The translations under genes were made by a program, and so were the position numbers. The notes under the pieces are model-generated. The model searched no databases, was not told the origin of the DNA, and saw only the letters and a program-made list of their open reading frames with translations. Below, piece by piece: positions 22,145-31,890 of a DNA stretch of 64,000 bases (positions are counted from its first letter, which is position 1; the number at the start of each line of letters is the position of its first letter). This DNA is from Streptomyces omiyaensis (GTDB lineage Bacteria > Actinomycetota > Actinomycetes > Streptomycetales > Streptomycetaceae). The stretch covers positions 334,222 through 398,221 of the forward strand of contig NZ_BMVV01000001.1 of the NCBI RefSeq assembly GCF_014650895.1. The letters run 5' to 3'.

Positions 22145-22684
22145 ATGTCGCGAATCGGCAAGCTCCCCATCACGGTTCCCGCCGGCGTGGACGTCACCAT
22201 CGAGGGCCGCACGGTCACGGTGAAGGGTTCCAAGGGCACCCTGACCCACACCGTCGCCGCGCCGATCGAGATCGTTAAGGGCGAGGACGGCGTTCTGAAC
22301 GTCACCCGTCCGAACGACGAGCGTCAGAACAAGGCCCTCCACGGCCTGTCCCGCACGCTGGTGGCCAACATGATCACCGGTGTGACCGCGGGGTACGTCA
22401 AGGCGCTCGAGATCAGCGGTGTCGGTTACCGCGTGGCCGCGAAGGGCTCCGACCTGGAGTTCCAGCTCGGCTACAGCCACCCGATCCTGGTGGAGGCGCC
22501 CGAGGGCATCTCCTTCAAGGTCGAGTCGCCGACCAAGTTCTCGGTCGAGGGCATCGACAAGCAGAAGGTCGGCGAGGTCGCCGCGAACATCCGCAAGCTG
22601 CGGAAGCCCGACCCGTACAAGGCCAAGGGCGTCAAGTACGCGGGCGAGGTCATCCGCCGCAAGGTCGGAAAGGCTGGTAAGTAA
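22145..22684 (+). CDS. rplF: 50S ribosomal protein L6
   Basis: 179 residues near the GTPase-associated region. Opening [20 protein letters not shown] and closing [20 protein letters not shown] are diagnostic. Confidence 0.98.
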   Translation: MSRIGKLPITVPAGVDVTIEGRTVTVKGSKGTLTHTVAAPIEIVKGEDGVLNVTRPNDERQNKALHGLSRTLVANMITGVTAGYVKALEISGVGYRVAAKGSDLEFQLGYSHPILVEAPEGISFKVESPTKFSVEGIDKQKVGEVAANIRKLRKPDPYKAKGVKYAGEVIRRKVGKAGK

Positions 22685-22687
22685 GCC

Positions 22688-23071
22688 ATGGCATACGGTG
22701 TCAAGATCGCCAAGGGCGACGCTTACAAGCGCGCCGCGAAGGCGCGCCGTCACCTGCGCATCCGCAAGAACGTGTCGGGTACGGCGGAGCGTCCGCGCCT
22801 CGTCGTGACGCGCTCGAACCGCGGTATCACCGCGCAGGTCATCGATGACCTCAAGGGTCACACCGTCGCGTCGGCGTCCCACCTGGACGCTTCGATCCGC
22901 GGTGGCGAGGGCTCCAAGTCCTCGCAGGCCCAGCAGGTCGGCGCCCTGGTCGCCGAGCGCGCCAAGGCCGCCGGTGTCGAGGCCGTCGTGTTCGACCGTG
23001 GTGGCAACAGGTACGCCGGGCGCATTGCCGCTCTGGCTGACGCCGCCCGCGAAGCCGGGCTGAAGTTCTAA
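22688..23071 (+). CDS. rplR: 50S ribosomal protein L18
   Basis: 127 residues, 5S rRNA binder. [20 protein letters not shown] and [20 protein letters not shown] are typical. Confidence 0.98.
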   Translation: MAYGVKIAKGDAYKRAAKARRHLRIRKNVSGTAERPRLVVTRSNRGITAQVIDDLKGHTVASASHLDASIRGGEGSKSSQAQQVGALVAERAKAAGVEAVVFDRGGNRYAGRIAALADAAREAGLKF

Positions 23072-23116
23072 GCCCCGGTTCCGGGACTAACGGACGTAAC
23101 AGAGAGAGGTATTCCA

Positions 23117-23722
23117 ATGGCTGGACCCCAGCGCCGCGGTAGCGGTGCCGGTGGCGGCGAGCGGCGGGACCGGAAGGGCCGCGACGGTGGCGCTGCCGCC
23201 GCCGAGAAGACCGCGTACGTTGAGCGCGTAGTCGCGATCAACCGCGTCGCCAAGGTTGTCAAGGGTGGTCGTCGTTTCAGCTTCACCGCGCTGGTCGTGG
23301 TGGGCGACGGTGACGGCACCGTGGGTGTCGGTTACGGCAAGGCCAAGGAGGTGCCGGCCGCCATCGCCAAGGGTGTTGAGGAGGCCAAGAAGCACTTCTT
23401 CAAGGTCCCCCGTATCCAGGGCACCATCCCCCACCCGATCCAGGGTGAGAAGGCCGCGGGCGTCGTCCTGCTCAAGCCTGCTTCCCCCGGTACCGGTGTG
23501 ATCGCCGGTGGCCCGGTGCGCGCCGTCCTGGAGTGCGCCGGCGTCCACGACATCCTGTCGAAGTCGCTCGGCTCCGACAACGCGATCAACATCGTGCACG
23601 CGACCGTGGAGGCCCTCAAGGGCCTGCAGCGTCCCGAGGAGATCGCGGCTCGCCGTGGTCTGCCCCTCGAGGACGTCGCCCCCGCGGCTCTGCTTCGTGC
23701 GCGTGCGGGAGCGGGTGCGTAA
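23117..23722 (+). CDS. rpsE: 30S ribosomal protein S5
   Basis: 201 residues with double-stranded-RNA-binding fold ([20 protein letters not shown]) and GKSKE-type loop [20 protein letters not shown]. The N-terminal 30 residues are a Gly/Arg-rich extension usual in actinobacteria. The TAA overlaps the rpmD start. Confidence 0.98.
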   Translation: MAGPQRRGSGAGGGERRDRKGRDGGAAAAEKTAYVERVVAINRVAKVVKGGRRFSFTALVVVGDGDGTVGVGYGKAKEVPAAIAKGVEEAKKHFFKVPRIQGTIPHPIQGEKAAGVVLLKPASPGTGVIAGGPVRAVLECAGVHDILSKSLGSDNAINIVHATVEALKGLQRPEEIAARRGLPLEDVAPAALLRARAGAGA

Positions 23723-23904
23723 TGGCTCGCCTCAAGATCACGCAGACGAAGTCGTACATCGGCAGCAAGCAGAACCACCGCGACACGCTGCGTTCGCTCG
23801 GGCTCAAGCGCCTGAACGACGTGGTCGTCAAGGAGGACCGCCCCGAGTTCCGCGGCATGGTGCACACCGTCCGCCACCTCGTGACGGTTGAGGAGGTCGA
23901 CTGA
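23722..23904 (+). CDS. rpmD: 50S ribosomal protein L30
   Basis: 60 residues, opening [20 protein letters not shown]. Small, optional in many bacteria, present in actinobacteria. Overlaps rpsE by one base. Confidence 0.97.
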   Translation: MARLKITQTKSYIGSKQNHRDTLRSLGLKRLNDVVVKEDRPEFRGMVHTVRHLVTVEEVD

Positions 23905-23906
23905 TC

Positions 23907-24362
23907 ATGGCGGAGAACAACCCGCTCAAGATCCACAACCTCCGTCCCGCCCCGGGCGCCAAGACCGCCAAGACCCGCGTGGGTCGTGGTGAGGCGTCCA
24001 AGGGTAAGACGGCCGGTCGTGGTACCAAGGGCACGAAGGCCCGCTACCAGGTTCCGGAGCGCTTCGAGGGTGGCCAGATGCCCCTCCACATGCGCCTCCC
24101 GAAGCTGAAGGGCTTCAAGAACCCGTTCCGCACCGAGTACCAGGTCGTCAACCTGGACAAGCTGGCCGCGCTCTACCCGCAGGGTGGCGAGGTCACGGTG
24201 GCCGACCTGGTCGCCAAGGGTGCGGTGCGCAAGAACCAGCTCGTCAAGGTGCTCGGCACCGGCGAGGTCTCCGTGGCGCTGCAGGTGACGGTCGACGCCG
24301 TCTCCGGCTCCGCCAAGGAGAAGATCGCCGCCGCCGGCGGCACCGTCACCGAGCTCGTCTGA
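23907..24362 (+). CDS. rplO: 50S ribosomal protein L15
   Basis: 151 residues; the Gly-rich N-terminus ([20 protein letters not shown]) threads into 23S rRNA. Last gene before the hairpin that separates it from secY. Confidence 0.98.
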   Translation: MAENNPLKIHNLRPAPGAKTAKTRVGRGEASKGKTAGRGTKGTKARYQVPERFEGGQMPLHMRLPKLKGFKNPFRTEYQVVNLDKLAALYPQGGEVTVADLVAKGAVRKNQLVKVLGTGEVSVALQVTVDAVSGSAKEKIAAAGGTVTELV

Positions 24363-24387
24363 GACGACTCGATGGCTTGAACATCCG

Positions 24388-24421
24388 ACCGGGGATGCCT
24401 CCCAAAAGGGGCATCCCCGGT
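24388..24421 (+). terminator. hairpin between rplO and secY
   Basis: ACCGGGGATGC / GCATCCCCGGT, 11-bp stem with a 12-base loop, 26 bases after rplO. It probably lowers transcription from the ribosomal genes into secY. The remaining 160 bases may hold a secY promoter, but I see no strong one. Confidence 0.7.
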
Positions 24422-24579
24422 TGGTCGTTCCTAGGGGGGCATGGTCGCCGGTAAGGTGGCGTGCACCGTCCATGCTCATGCGGTATAGACCGCAGGAGCC
24501 GGGACCGATATCCATCAGTCCTTATCGAATCTCAAAACCGTCACCTCTGACGCATAGCGCGGGGGTCGCAGGAGGCACC

Positions 24580-25899
24580 GTGCTCACCGGCTTCGCCCGG
24601 GCGTTCAAGACGCCCGACCTGCGCAAGAAGCTGCTCTTCACGCTGGCGATCATCGTGCTGTACCGCCTCGGGGCCCACGTCCCCGTCCCCGGCGTCAGCT
24701 ACGAGGCCGTCCAGATGTGCGTGGACCAGGCGAGCGAAGGCAACAACAGCCTGTTCGGCCTGGTGAACATGTTCAGTGGCGGCGCACTGCTGCAGATCAC
24801 CATCTTCGCGCTCGGCATCATGCCGTACATCACGGCGAGCATCATCCTGCAGCTGCTCACCGTCGTGATCCCGCGACTGGAAGCCCTCAAGAAGGAGGGT
24901 CAGAGCGGTACCGCGAAGATCACGCAGTACACCCGCTACCTGACGATCGCGCTGGCGATCCTCCAGGGCACGGGCCTCGTGGCCACCGCCAAGAGCGGCG
25001 CCCTCTTCAGCGGCTGCAGCGTCGCGAACCAGGTCGTCCCCAACCCCACCATCTTCACCATCGCCGTCATGGTCATCACCATGACCGCGGGTACCGCCAT
25101 CGTGATGTGGCTCGGCGAGCTCATCACCGACCGCGGCATCGGCAACGGCATGTCGATCCTGATGTTCATCTCGATCGCCGCCGGCTTCCCGGGCGCCCTG
25201 TGGGCCATCAAGGAGAGCGGCAAGCTCGCCCAGGGCTGGATCGAGTTCGGCACCGTCATCCTCATCGGCTTCGTCATGGTGGCCCTCGTCGTCTTCGTCG
25301 AGCAGGCCCAGCGCCGCATCCCGGTGCAGTACGCGAAGCGGATGATCGGCCGCAGGTCGTACGGCGGTACGTCCACTTACATCCCGTTGAAGGTGAACCA
25401 GGCAGGTGTGATTCCTGTCATCTTCGCGTCGTCGCTGCTCTACATCCCGGCGCTGATCGCGCAGTTCTCCAGCTCCACCGCCGGCTGGAAGACCTGGATC
25501 GAAGCCCACTTCGTCAAGGGTGACCACCCCTACTACATCGCGACGTACTTCCTCCTGATCGTGTTCTTCGCCTTCTTCTACGTGGCGATCTCGTTCAACC
25601 CCGAGGAAGTCGCGGACAACATGAAGAAGTATGGTGGCTTCATCCCGGGTATCCGGGCTGGTCGACCTACTGCCGAGTACCTGAGCTACGTGCTCAACCG
25701 GATCACTTGGCCGGGCTCGCTGTACTTGGGTCTGATCGCTCTTGTGCCGACGATGGCGTTGGCAGGCTTCGGCGGTGCCAATGCCAACTTCCCCTTCGGC
25801 GGGACGAGCATCCTGATCATCGTGGGTGTGGGGCTGGAGACCGTGAAGCAGATCGAGAGCCAGCTCCAGCAGCGCAATTACGAAGGGTTCCTCCGCTGA
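24580..25899 (+). CDS. secY: protein translocase subunit SecY
   Basis: 439 residues, ten membrane segments forming the Sec channel with SecE and SecG. FARAFKTPDLRKKLLFTLAI begins helix 1; RRIPVQYAKRMIGRRSYGG and IPLKVNQAGVIPVIFASSLL are the conserved cytosolic loop and helix 7. GTG 24580 is chosen because AGGAGG lies nine bases upstream. Its stop overlaps the adk start. Confidence 0.97.
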   Translation: MLTGFARAFKTPDLRKKLLFTLAIIVLYRLGAHVPVPGVSYEAVQMCVDQASEGNNSLFGLVNMFSGGALLQITIFALGIMPYITASIILQLLTVVIPRLEALKKEGQSGTAKITQYTRYLTIALAILQGTGLVATAKSGALFSGCSVANQVVPNPTIFTIAVMVITMTAGTAIVMWLGELITDRGIGNGMSILMFISIAAGFPGALWAIKESGKLAQGWIEFGTVILIGFVMVALVVFVEQAQRRIPVQYAKRMIGRRSYGGTSTYIPLKVNQAGVIPVIFASSLLYIPALIAQFSSSTAGWKTWIEAHFVKGDHPYYIATYFLLIVFFAFFYVAISFNPEEVADNMKKYGGFIPGIRAGRPTAEYLSYVLNRITWPGSLYLGLIALVPTMALAGFGGANANFPFGGTSILIIVGVGLETVKQIESQLQQRNYEGFLR

Positions 25900-26546
25900 T
25901 GCGAATCGTCCTCGTCGGACCGCCCGGGGCCGGCAAGGGAACGCAGGCCGCGTTCCTTGCCAAGAACCTGGACATCCCGCACATCTCCACGGGTGACCTG
26001 TTCCGTGCCAACATCTCGCAGGGCACGCAGCTGGGCCTGGAGGCCAAGGGTTACATGGACCGGGGCGAGCTCGTTCCGGACGAGGTGACCATCGGGATGG
26101 CCAAGGACCGCATGGAGCAGGCGGACGCCGCGAACGGCTTCCTGCTCGACGGTTTCCCGCGCAACGTGGCCCAGGCCGAGGCCCTGGATGTCGTCCTGAA
26201 GGCCGACGACATGCAGCTGGACGCGGTCCTGGACCTCGAGGTCCCCGAGGACGAGGTCGTGAAGCGGATCGCGGGTCGCCGCATCTGCCGCAACGACTCC
26301 TCGCACGTCTTCCACGTGACGTACAACGCCCCCGAGACCGAGGGCGTCTGCGACACCTGCGGTGGCGAGCTCTACCAGCGCGCGGACGACTCCGAGGAGA
26401 CCGTCCGCACCCGCCTGGAGGTCTACCACACGCAGACCGAGCCGATCATCGACTACTACCGGGCGCAGAACCTGGTCGTGACGATCTCCGCGCTCGGCAA
26501 GGTGGACGAGGTCACGGCGCGCGCCATGGGCGCGCTGAAGAAGTAA
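25899..26546 (+). CDS. adk: adenylate kinase
   Basis: 215 residues. Catalyses ATP + AMP to 2 ADP. P-loop GPPGAGKGT at residues 7-15, AMP-binding STGDLFR and DGFPRNVAQA, long lid form. The lid metal site reads C-x2-D (CRND) then C-x2-C (CDTC), instead of four Cys; Asp can serve as a zinc ligand in this family, so zinc binding is possible. Coupled to secY by a one-base overlap. Confidence 0.97.
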   Translation: MRIVLVGPPGAGKGTQAAFLAKNLDIPHISTGDLFRANISQGTQLGLEAKGYMDRGELVPDEVTIGMAKDRMEQADAANGFLLDGFPRNVAQAEALDVVLKADDMQLDAVLDLEVPEDEVVKRIAGRRICRNDSSHVFHVTYNAPETEGVCDTCGGELYQRADDSEETVRTRLEVYHTQTEPIIDYYRAQNLVVTISALGKVDEVTARAMGALKK

Positions 26547-26562
26547 CCCCCCACTCACGCGG

Positions 26563-26599
26563 TACGGCCGCGGTGCCCCTGACGGGCGCCGCGGCCGTA
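26563..26599 (+). terminator. hairpin after adk
   Basis: TACGGCCGCGG / CCGCGGCCGTA with an inner complementary GCCC/GGGC, between adk and map. It may attenuate readthrough into map. Confidence 0.55.
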
Positions 26600-26642
26600 T
26601 CGTTGTTCCGTCCCCGTACTCGTTGGAAAGGCCCCCGTCACG

Positions 26643-27494
26643 ATGGTGCAGATCAAGACCCCCGAGCAGATCGCGAAGATGCGCGAGGCGGGGCTGGTCG
26701 TCGCCGCCATCCACGCGGCCACCCGCGAGGCGGCCGTGCCCGGCGCCACCACCCGTGACCTCGACGAGGTCGCGCGCAAGGTGCTCGCCGAGCACGGGGC
26801 GAAGTCGAACTTCCTCGGGTACGGCGGCTTCCCCGCGACCATCTGCACCTCGGTCAACGAGGTCGTCGTCCACGGCATCCCCGACGAGAAGACCGTCCTC
26901 GAGGACGGCGACATCATCTCCGTCGACTGCGGCGCGATCGTCGACGGCTGGCACGGCGACGCCGCGTACACCGCCTTCGTCGGCACCGGTCACGCCCCGG
27001 AGCTGATCGAACTCTCCCGGGTGACCGAGGGCTCGATGTGGGCCGGCATCGCCGCGATGCGGGTGGGCGCCCGCCTGGTCGACATCTCCCGGGCGATCGA
27101 GACGTACATCAAGCGCCAGCCGCGGCCGGCCGTCGGCGACCACAGCCTCGGCAGGTACGGCATCGTCGAGGACTACGGCGGCCACGGCATCGGCACCGAG
27201 ATGCACATGGACCCGCACCTCCTGAACTACGTCTCCCGCAAGCGCGGCAAGGGCCCGAAGCTGGTCCCGGGCTTCTGCCTGGCGATCGAGCCGATGGTCT
27301 CCCTCGGCACGCCGCACACCGAGGTCCTGGAGGACGACTGGACGGTCGTCTCCTCCGACGGCACCTGGTCCTCGCACTGGGAGCACAGCGTCGCCCTCAC
27401 CGAGGAGGGCCCCCTGGTCCTGACCGCCGTCGACGGCGGCAAGGCCAGGCTCGCGGAGCTGGGCGTCACGGCCGCCCCGGACCCGCTGGCGTGA
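26643..27494 (+). CDS. map: methionine aminopeptidase, type I
   Basis: 283 residues. Removes the initiator Met from nascent proteins. The dinuclear metal ligands are all visible: DCGAIVDGWHGDAAYT (two Asp), GGHGIG (His), AIEPM (Glu) and HWEHSVAL (Glu). ATG 26643. There is no N-terminal zinc-finger extension, so it is the short class. Confidence 0.97.
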   Translation: MVQIKTPEQIAKMREAGLVVAAIHAATREAAVPGATTRDLDEVARKVLAEHGAKSNFLGYGGFPATICTSVNEVVVHGIPDEKTVLEDGDIISVDCGAIVDGWHGDAAYTAFVGTGHAPELIELSRVTEGSMWAGIAAMRVGARLVDISRAIETYIKRQPRPAVGDHSLGRYGIVEDYGGHGIGTEMHMDPHLLNYVSRKRGKGPKLVPGFCLAIEPMVSLGTPHTEVLEDDWTVVSSDGTWSSHWEHSVALTEEGPLVLTAVDGGKARLAELGVTAAPDPLA

Positions 27495-27547
27495 CCGTCG
27501 GGAAACCGGCGGAGTAACGATCTTCCGTGCTGGGCAGATTCCCCGGA

Positions 27548-27577
27548 TTCGTCTTTTCGTGGGGCCTGGCGTAGACT
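27548..27577 (+). promoter_or_regulatory. possible infA promoter
   Basis: TTCGTC (27548-27553), 18-base spacer, TAGACT (27572-27577), in the 163-base map-infA gap. The -10 is good and the -35 weak. Confidence 0.4.
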
Positions 27578-27657
27578 GATGCGTCGGCTCTCGTGTACCC
27601 GTGTGTCCGCACCGGAGGGCGAGAGTCGATCAAGGTAGCCGATTCGAAGGGCGAAGC

Positions 27658-27879
27658 GTGGCCAAGAAGCAAGGTGCCATCGAGATCGAGGGCACCGTGA
27701 TCGAGTCCCTGCCGAACGCCATGTTCAAGGTGGAGCTCCAGAACGGTCACAAGGTCCTCGCGCACATCTCCGGCAAGATGCGGATGCACTACATCCGTAT
27801 CCTTCCGGACGACCGGGTCGTCGTGGAGCTCTCTCCGTACGACCTGACGCGTGGCCGGATCGTCTACCGGTACAAGTAG
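27658..27879 (+). CDS. infA: translation initiation factor IF-1
   Basis: 73 residues, OB fold that fills the A site during initiation. [20 protein letters not shown] and GRIVYRYK end are diagnostic. GTG 27658. Starts the infA-rpmJ-rpsM-rpsK-rpoA-rplQ segment. Confidence 0.98.
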   Translation: MAKKQGAIEIEGTVIESLPNAMFKVELQNGHKVLAHISGKMRMHYIRILPDDRVVVELSPYDLTRGRIVYRYK

Positions 27880-27942
27880 ATCTTGCCCGCACCCCGCCTC
27901 CGCGCGCGGGTGGTGGCACTGACCCGGAGAACCTCACATCCC

Positions 27943-28056
27943 ATGAAGGTCAAGCCGAGCGTCAAGAAGATCTGCGACAAGTGCAAGGTGATCCGCCGTC
28001 ACGGCCGGGTCATGGTCATCTGCGACAACCTGCGCCACAAGCAGCGCCAGGGCTGA
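27943..28056 (+). CDS. rpmJ: 50S ribosomal protein L36
   Basis: 37 residues: [20 protein letters not shown], then [17 protein letters not shown]. The zinc ligands C-x2-C, C and H of the zinc-binding L36 form are all present. ATG 27943. Confidence 0.97.
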   Translation: MKVKPSVKKICDKCKVIRRHGRVMVICDNLRHKQRQG

Positions 28057-28175
28057 CGCACGCCGACCGACCTGCAACTTCGCAGTTCTTCGCGCGACGC
28101 ATAGCAACACGTACATACGCAGAGCCCGTCCGGCCGTGATCCACGGCTGACGGCACCTCCGGCGGGGGCCGGGGA

Positions 28176-28204
28176 CCCGACCTGTACCTCATACGGCAGC
28201 CGGG
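28176..28204 (+). ncRNA. leader hairpin before rpsM with loop shared with rplQ
   Basis: CCCG and CCTG arms pair with CAG and CGGG around the 12-base loop TACCTCATACGG (28185-28196). The same closed loop G[TACCTCATACGG]C lies before rplQ, on a stem of different sequence. It ends 42 bases before the rpsM start. Confidence 0.55.
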
Positions 28205-28246
28205 AACGGTTCTGCAGCAGACCCCCGAGAACACAGGAGCCATTGA

Positions 28247-28627
28247 ATGGCACGCGTTTCCGGTGTTGACATCCCGCGCGAGAAGCGCGTGGTGGTCGCA
28301 CTCACCTACGTCTTCGGCATCGGGCGTACCCGGTCCGAGGAGATCCTCGCCGCCACCGGCGTGGACCCGTCCACCCGTGTCCGCGACCTCGCCGAGGAAG
28401 ACCTCGTCAAGATCCGCGAGTACGTGGACGCCAACCTCCAGACCGAGGGTGACCTCCGCCGCGAGATCGCGGCCGACATCCGCCGCAAGGTCGAGATCGG
28501 CTGCTACCAGGGCCTCCGCCACCGTCGTGGCCTGCCCGTCCGCGGCCAGCGCACCAGCACGAACGCTCGTACCCGCAAGGGCCCGCGTCGCGCCATCGCC
28601 GGCAAGAAGAAGCCGGGCAAGAAGTAG
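28247..28627 (+). CDS. rpsM: 30S ribosomal protein S13
   Basis: 126 residues with the subunit-bridge head domain and basic tail that reaches the P-site tRNA ([19 protein letters not shown]). [20 protein letters not shown] opening is typical. Confidence 0.98.
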   Translation: MARVSGVDIPREKRVVVALTYVFGIGRTRSEEILAATGVDPSTRVRDLAEEDLVKIREYVDANLQTEGDLRREIAADIRRKVEIGCYQGLRHRRGLPVRGQRTSTNARTRKGPRRAIAGKKKPGKK

Positions 28628-28693
28628 TCCTCAGCGGACGCTTGACCAAGCGGTCTTCGCTGTAGGACCGACCACCTCCCGTAGGAGTAAGAG

Positions 28694-29098
28694 ATGCCCC
28701 CCAAGGGTCGTCAGGGCGCTGCCAAGAAGGTGCGCCGCAAGGAAAAGAAGAACGTCGCTCACGGCCACGCGCACATCAAGAGCACGTTCAACAACACGAT
28801 CGTCTCGATCACGGACCCCGCGGGCAACGTGATCTCCTGGGCCTCCGCCGGCCACGTCGGCTTCAAGGGCTCGCGCAAGTCCACCCCCTTCGCCGCGCAG
28901 ATGGCCGCCGAGTCGGCCGCCCGCCGCGCGCAGGAGCACGGCATGCGCAAGGTCGACGTCTTCGTCAAGGGTCCCGGCTCCGGCCGTGAGACCGCGATCC
29001 GCTCCCTCCAGGCCACCGGCCTCGAGGTCGGCTCGATCCAGGACGTCACCCCCACGCCGCACAACGGCTGCCGTCCCCCCAAGCGTCGCCGCGTCTGA
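28694..29098 (+). CDS. rpsK: 30S ribosomal protein S11
   Basis: 134 residues, platform protein. [20 protein letters not shown] and [18 protein letters not shown] are the family signatures. Confidence 0.98.
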   Translation: MPPKGRQGAAKKVRRKEKKNVAHGHAHIKSTFNNTIVSITDPAGNVISWASAGHVGFKGSRKSTPFAAQMAAESAARRAQEHGMRKVDVFVKGPGSGRETAIRSLQATGLEVGSIQDVTPTPHNGCRPPKRRRV

Positions 29099-29103
29099 TC
29101 CGG

Positions 29104-29124
29104 GGCAGCGCCTTCGGCGCTGCC
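29104..29124 (+). terminator. hairpin between rpsK and rpoA
   Basis: GGCAGCGCC-TTC-GGCGCTGCC, a perfect 9-bp stem just after rpsK. A second hairpin (GGTGCGTCCCC / GGGGGGCGTACC) follows at about 29164-29189. Possible attenuation or processing in the 172-base gap. Confidence 0.5.
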
Positions 29125-29270
29125 GGGTCTGATGCACGGCCCGCTTGACCAGGGCATCCGGGCGGTGCGTCCCCTCCGGGGGGCGTACCGCCCGTACCCT
29201 TGCAGTACGCAGTACCGCTCCACCCCCGTCGGGCGTCAAATGGTGGGCGTCCACGACTGAAGGAACACAC

Positions 29271-30293
29271 ATGCTTATCGCTCAGCGTCCGTCGCTGACC
29301 GAAGAGGTCGTCGACGAGTTCCGCTCCCGGTTCGTGATCGAGCCGCTGGAGCCGGGCTTCGGTTACACCCTCGGCAACAGCCTCCGCCGTACCCTCCTCT
29401 CCTCGATCCCGGGTGCCGCCGTCACCAGCATCCGCGTCGACGGCGTCCTGCACGAGTTCACCACCGTGCCGGGCGTCAAGGAGGACGTCACCGACCTCAT
29501 CCTCAACATCAAGCAGCTGGTCGTCTCCTCGGAGCACGACGAGCCGGTCGTGATGTACCTGCGCAAGCAGGGCCCGGGTCTGGTCACCGCCGCCGACATC
29601 GCGCCCCCGGCCGGTGTCGAGGTGCACAACCCCGACCTCGTCCTGGCGACCCTGAACGCCAAGGGCAAGCTGGAGATGGAGCTGACCGTCGAGCGCGGTC
29701 GCGGCTACGTCTCCGCCGTCCAGAACAAGCAGGTCGGCCAGGAGATCGGCCGCATCCCGGTCGACTCCATCTACTCGCCGGTCCTCAAGGTCACCTACAA
29801 GGTCGAGGCGACCCGAGTCGAGCAGCGCACCGACTTCGACAAGCTCATCGTCGACGTCGAGACCAAGCAGGCCATGCGCCCGCGCGACGCCATGGCGTCC
29901 GCCGGCAAGACCCTGGTCGAGCTGTTCGGTCTCGCCCGCGAGCTGAACATCGACGCCGAGGGCATCGACATGGGCCCGTCCCCGACGGACGCCGCCCTCG
30001 CCGCCGACCTCGCGCTGCCGATCGAGGAGCTCGAGCTCACCGTTCGCTCGTACAACTGCCTCAAGCGCGAGGGCATCCACTCCGTGGGTGAGCTCGTGGC
30101 GCGCTCCGAGGCCGACCTGCTCGACATCCGCAACTTCGGTGCGAAGTCGATCGACGAGGTCAAGGCGAAGCTGGCCGGCATGGGCCTGGCCCTCAAGGAC
30201 AGCCCGCCCGGATTCGACCCGACCGCCGCCGCCGACGCCTTCGGCGCCGACGACGACGCGGACGCGGGCTTCGTCGAGACCGAGCAGTACTAA
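29271..30293 (+). CDS. rpoA: RNA polymerase alpha subunit
   Basis: 340 residues. The N-terminal domain drives polymerase assembly ([20 protein letters not shown]). After an acidic linker the C-terminal domain (about residues 250-310) binds UP elements and activators ([39 protein letters not shown]). It ends in an acidic tail. ATG 29271 after GAAGGA. Confidence 0.98.
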   Translation: MLIAQRPSLTEEVVDEFRSRFVIEPLEPGFGYTLGNSLRRTLLSSIPGAAVTSIRVDGVLHEFTTVPGVKEDVTDLILNIKQLVVSSEHDEPVVMYLRKQGPGLVTAADIAPPAGVEVHNPDLVLATLNAKGKLEMELTVERGRGYVSAVQNKQVGQEIGRIPVDSIYSPVLKVTYKVEATRVEQRTDFDKLIVDVETKQAMRPRDAMASAGKTLVELFGLARELNIDAEGIDMGPSPTDAALAADLALPIEELELTVRSYNCLKREGIHSVGELVARSEADLLDIRNFGAKSIDEVKAKLAGMGLALKDSPPGFDPTAAADAFGADDDADAGFVETEQY

Positions 30294-30428
30294 GAGCTCG
30301 GGCCCTCGGGTCCGTACTTCGGCGCGGGTGCGCTGTGCTTGATCGCACAGTTCCCCGCGCCCCTTCCGGACTCGCCCCTTCGGGGCTCGTCCGGATCTCC
30401 GACGGGTGACCGCCCGCTCGGACACTGA

Positions 30429-30452
30429 CACCGGTACCTCATACGGCCGGTG
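30429..30452 (+). ncRNA. leader hairpin before rplQ with loop shared with rpsM
   Basis: CACCGG / CCGGTG, a perfect 6-bp stem, closes the 12-base loop TACCTCATACGG (30435-30446), 21 bases before the rplQ start. The loop is identical to 28185-28196, while the stem pairs differ but remain complementary. Confidence 0.6.
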
Positions 30453-30473
30453 CAGATCACAAGGAGAAACACC

Positions 30474-30944
30474 ATGCCGCGTCCCGCGAAGGGTGCCCGC
30501 CTCGGCGGTTCCGCCGCTCACGAGAAGCTGCTGCTCGCCAACCTGGCGAAGTCGCTGTTCGAGCACGGCCGCATCACGACGACCGAGGCCAAGGCCCGCC
30601 GTCTGCGTCCCGTCGCCGAGCGCCTCATCACCAAGGCGAAGAAGGGCGACATCCACAACCGTCGCCTGGTGCTGCAGACGATCACCGACAAGGGCGTCGT
30701 CCACACCCTCTTCACCGAGATCGCCCCGCGCTACTCGGAGCGTCCGGGTGGTTACACCCGCATCACCAAGATCGGCAACCGTCGTGGCGACAACGCCCCG
30801 ATGGCCGTGATCGAGCTGGTCGAGGGCGAGATCGCCAAGAAGGCGACCGTCGCCGAGGCCGAGGCCGCCACCAAGCGCGCCGTCAAGGAGGCCGACGAGG
30901 CCGCCGCCGTCGAGGCGACCGAGGACGAGGCGAAGGACGCGTAA
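30474..30944 (+). CDS. rplQ: 50S ribosomal protein L17
   Basis: 156 residues: a conserved core ([39 protein letters not shown]) and a 40-residue Glu/Ala-rich tail common in actinobacteria. ATG 30474 after AAGGAG. The upstream 180-base gap contains several hairpins. Confidence 0.98.
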   Translation: MPRPAKGARLGGSAAHEKLLLANLAKSLFEHGRITTTEAKARRLRPVAERLITKAKKGDIHNRRLVLQTITDKGVVHTLFTEIAPRYSERPGGYTRITKIGNRRGDNAPMAVIELVEGEIAKKATVAEAEAATKRAVKEADEAAAVEATEDEAKDA

Positions 30945-30968
30945 GCGTTCTTCCGACGTTTCTCGCGG

Positions 30969-31000
30969 ACGGGCCCGTACCCCCTGGGGTGCGGGCCCGT
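30969..31000 (+). terminator. terminator after rplQ
   Basis: ACGGGCCCGTACCCC / GGGGTGCGGGCCCGT, 15-bp stem with one G-U pair and a 2-base centre. Confidence 0.75.
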
Positions 31001-31026
31001 TCCCGTGTGTCTGAGAGGATCTTCTG

Positions 31027-31881
31027 GTGAGTGATGACGTGCAGCCCGGGTTCGTACGGGTGCGGCTGGACCTTTCCTACGACGGCCGGGACTTCTCCGG
31101 CTGGGCCAAGCAGGCCCGGGGGCAGCGGACCGTCCAGGGCGAGATCGAGGACGCGCTGAGGACGGTGACGCGCTCCCCGGAGACGTTCGAGCTGACCGTC
31201 GCCGGCCGGACCGACGCCGGCGTGCACGCGCGCGGACAGGTCGCGCACGTGGACCTGCCGGAGGAGCTGTGGCGGGAGCACCGCGAGAAGCTGCTGCGGC
31301 GGCTCGCCGGCCGGCTCCCGCACGACGTGCGGGTCTGGAGCCTCACCGAGGCCCCCGAGGGCTTCAACGCGCGCTTCTCGGCGATCTGGCGGCGGTACGC
31401 CTACCGGGTCACCGACCACCCCGGCGGCGTCGACCCGCTGCTGCGCGGGCACGTGCTCTGGCACGACTGGACCCTCGACGCGGACGCCATGAACGAGGCC
31501 GCGGCCGCCCTCATCGGCGAGCACGACTTCGCCGCGTACTGCAAGAAGCGCGAGGGCGCCACCACCATCCGCACGCTCCAGGAGCTGCGCTGGGAGCGGC
31601 GGCCCGACGGCGTCCTGGAGGCCACGGTCAAGGCCGACGCCTTCTGCCACAACATGGTCCGCTCGCTGGTCGGCGCGCTGCTCTTCGTCGGCGACGGGCA
31701 CCGGCCGGCCGAGTGGCCGGGCAAGGTCCTCGCCGCCGGCGTCCGGGACTCCGCCGTCCACGTCGTCCGCCCGCACGGCCTCACCCTCGAAGAGGTCGGC
31801 TACCCGGCCGACGACCAGCTCGCCGCCCGCAGCCGCGAGGCCCGCAACAAGCGCACCCTGCCGGGCGCCGGCTGCTGCTGA
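31027..31881 (+). CDS. truA: tRNA pseudouridine(38-40) synthase TruA
   Basis: 284 residues. Modifies U38-U40 in the tRNA anticodon arm. The catalytic Asp lies in [39 protein letters not shown] at the start and [19 protein letters not shown] are conserved. GTG 31027. Probably partly cotranscribed with rplQ despite the hairpin. Confidence 0.96.
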   Translation: MSDDVQPGFVRVRLDLSYDGRDFSGWAKQARGQRTVQGEIEDALRTVTRSPETFELTVAGRTDAGVHARGQVAHVDLPEELWREHREKLLRRLAGRLPHDVRVWSLTEAPEGFNARFSAIWRRYAYRVTDHPGGVDPLLRGHVLWHDWTLDADAMNEAAAALIGEHDFAAYCKKREGATTIRTLQELRWERRPDGVLEATVKADAFCHNMVRSLVGALLFVGDGHRPAEWPGKVLAAGVRDSAVHVVRPHGLTLEEVGYPADDQLAARSREARNKRTLPGAGCC

Positions 31882-31890
31882 CCGCCCGCG

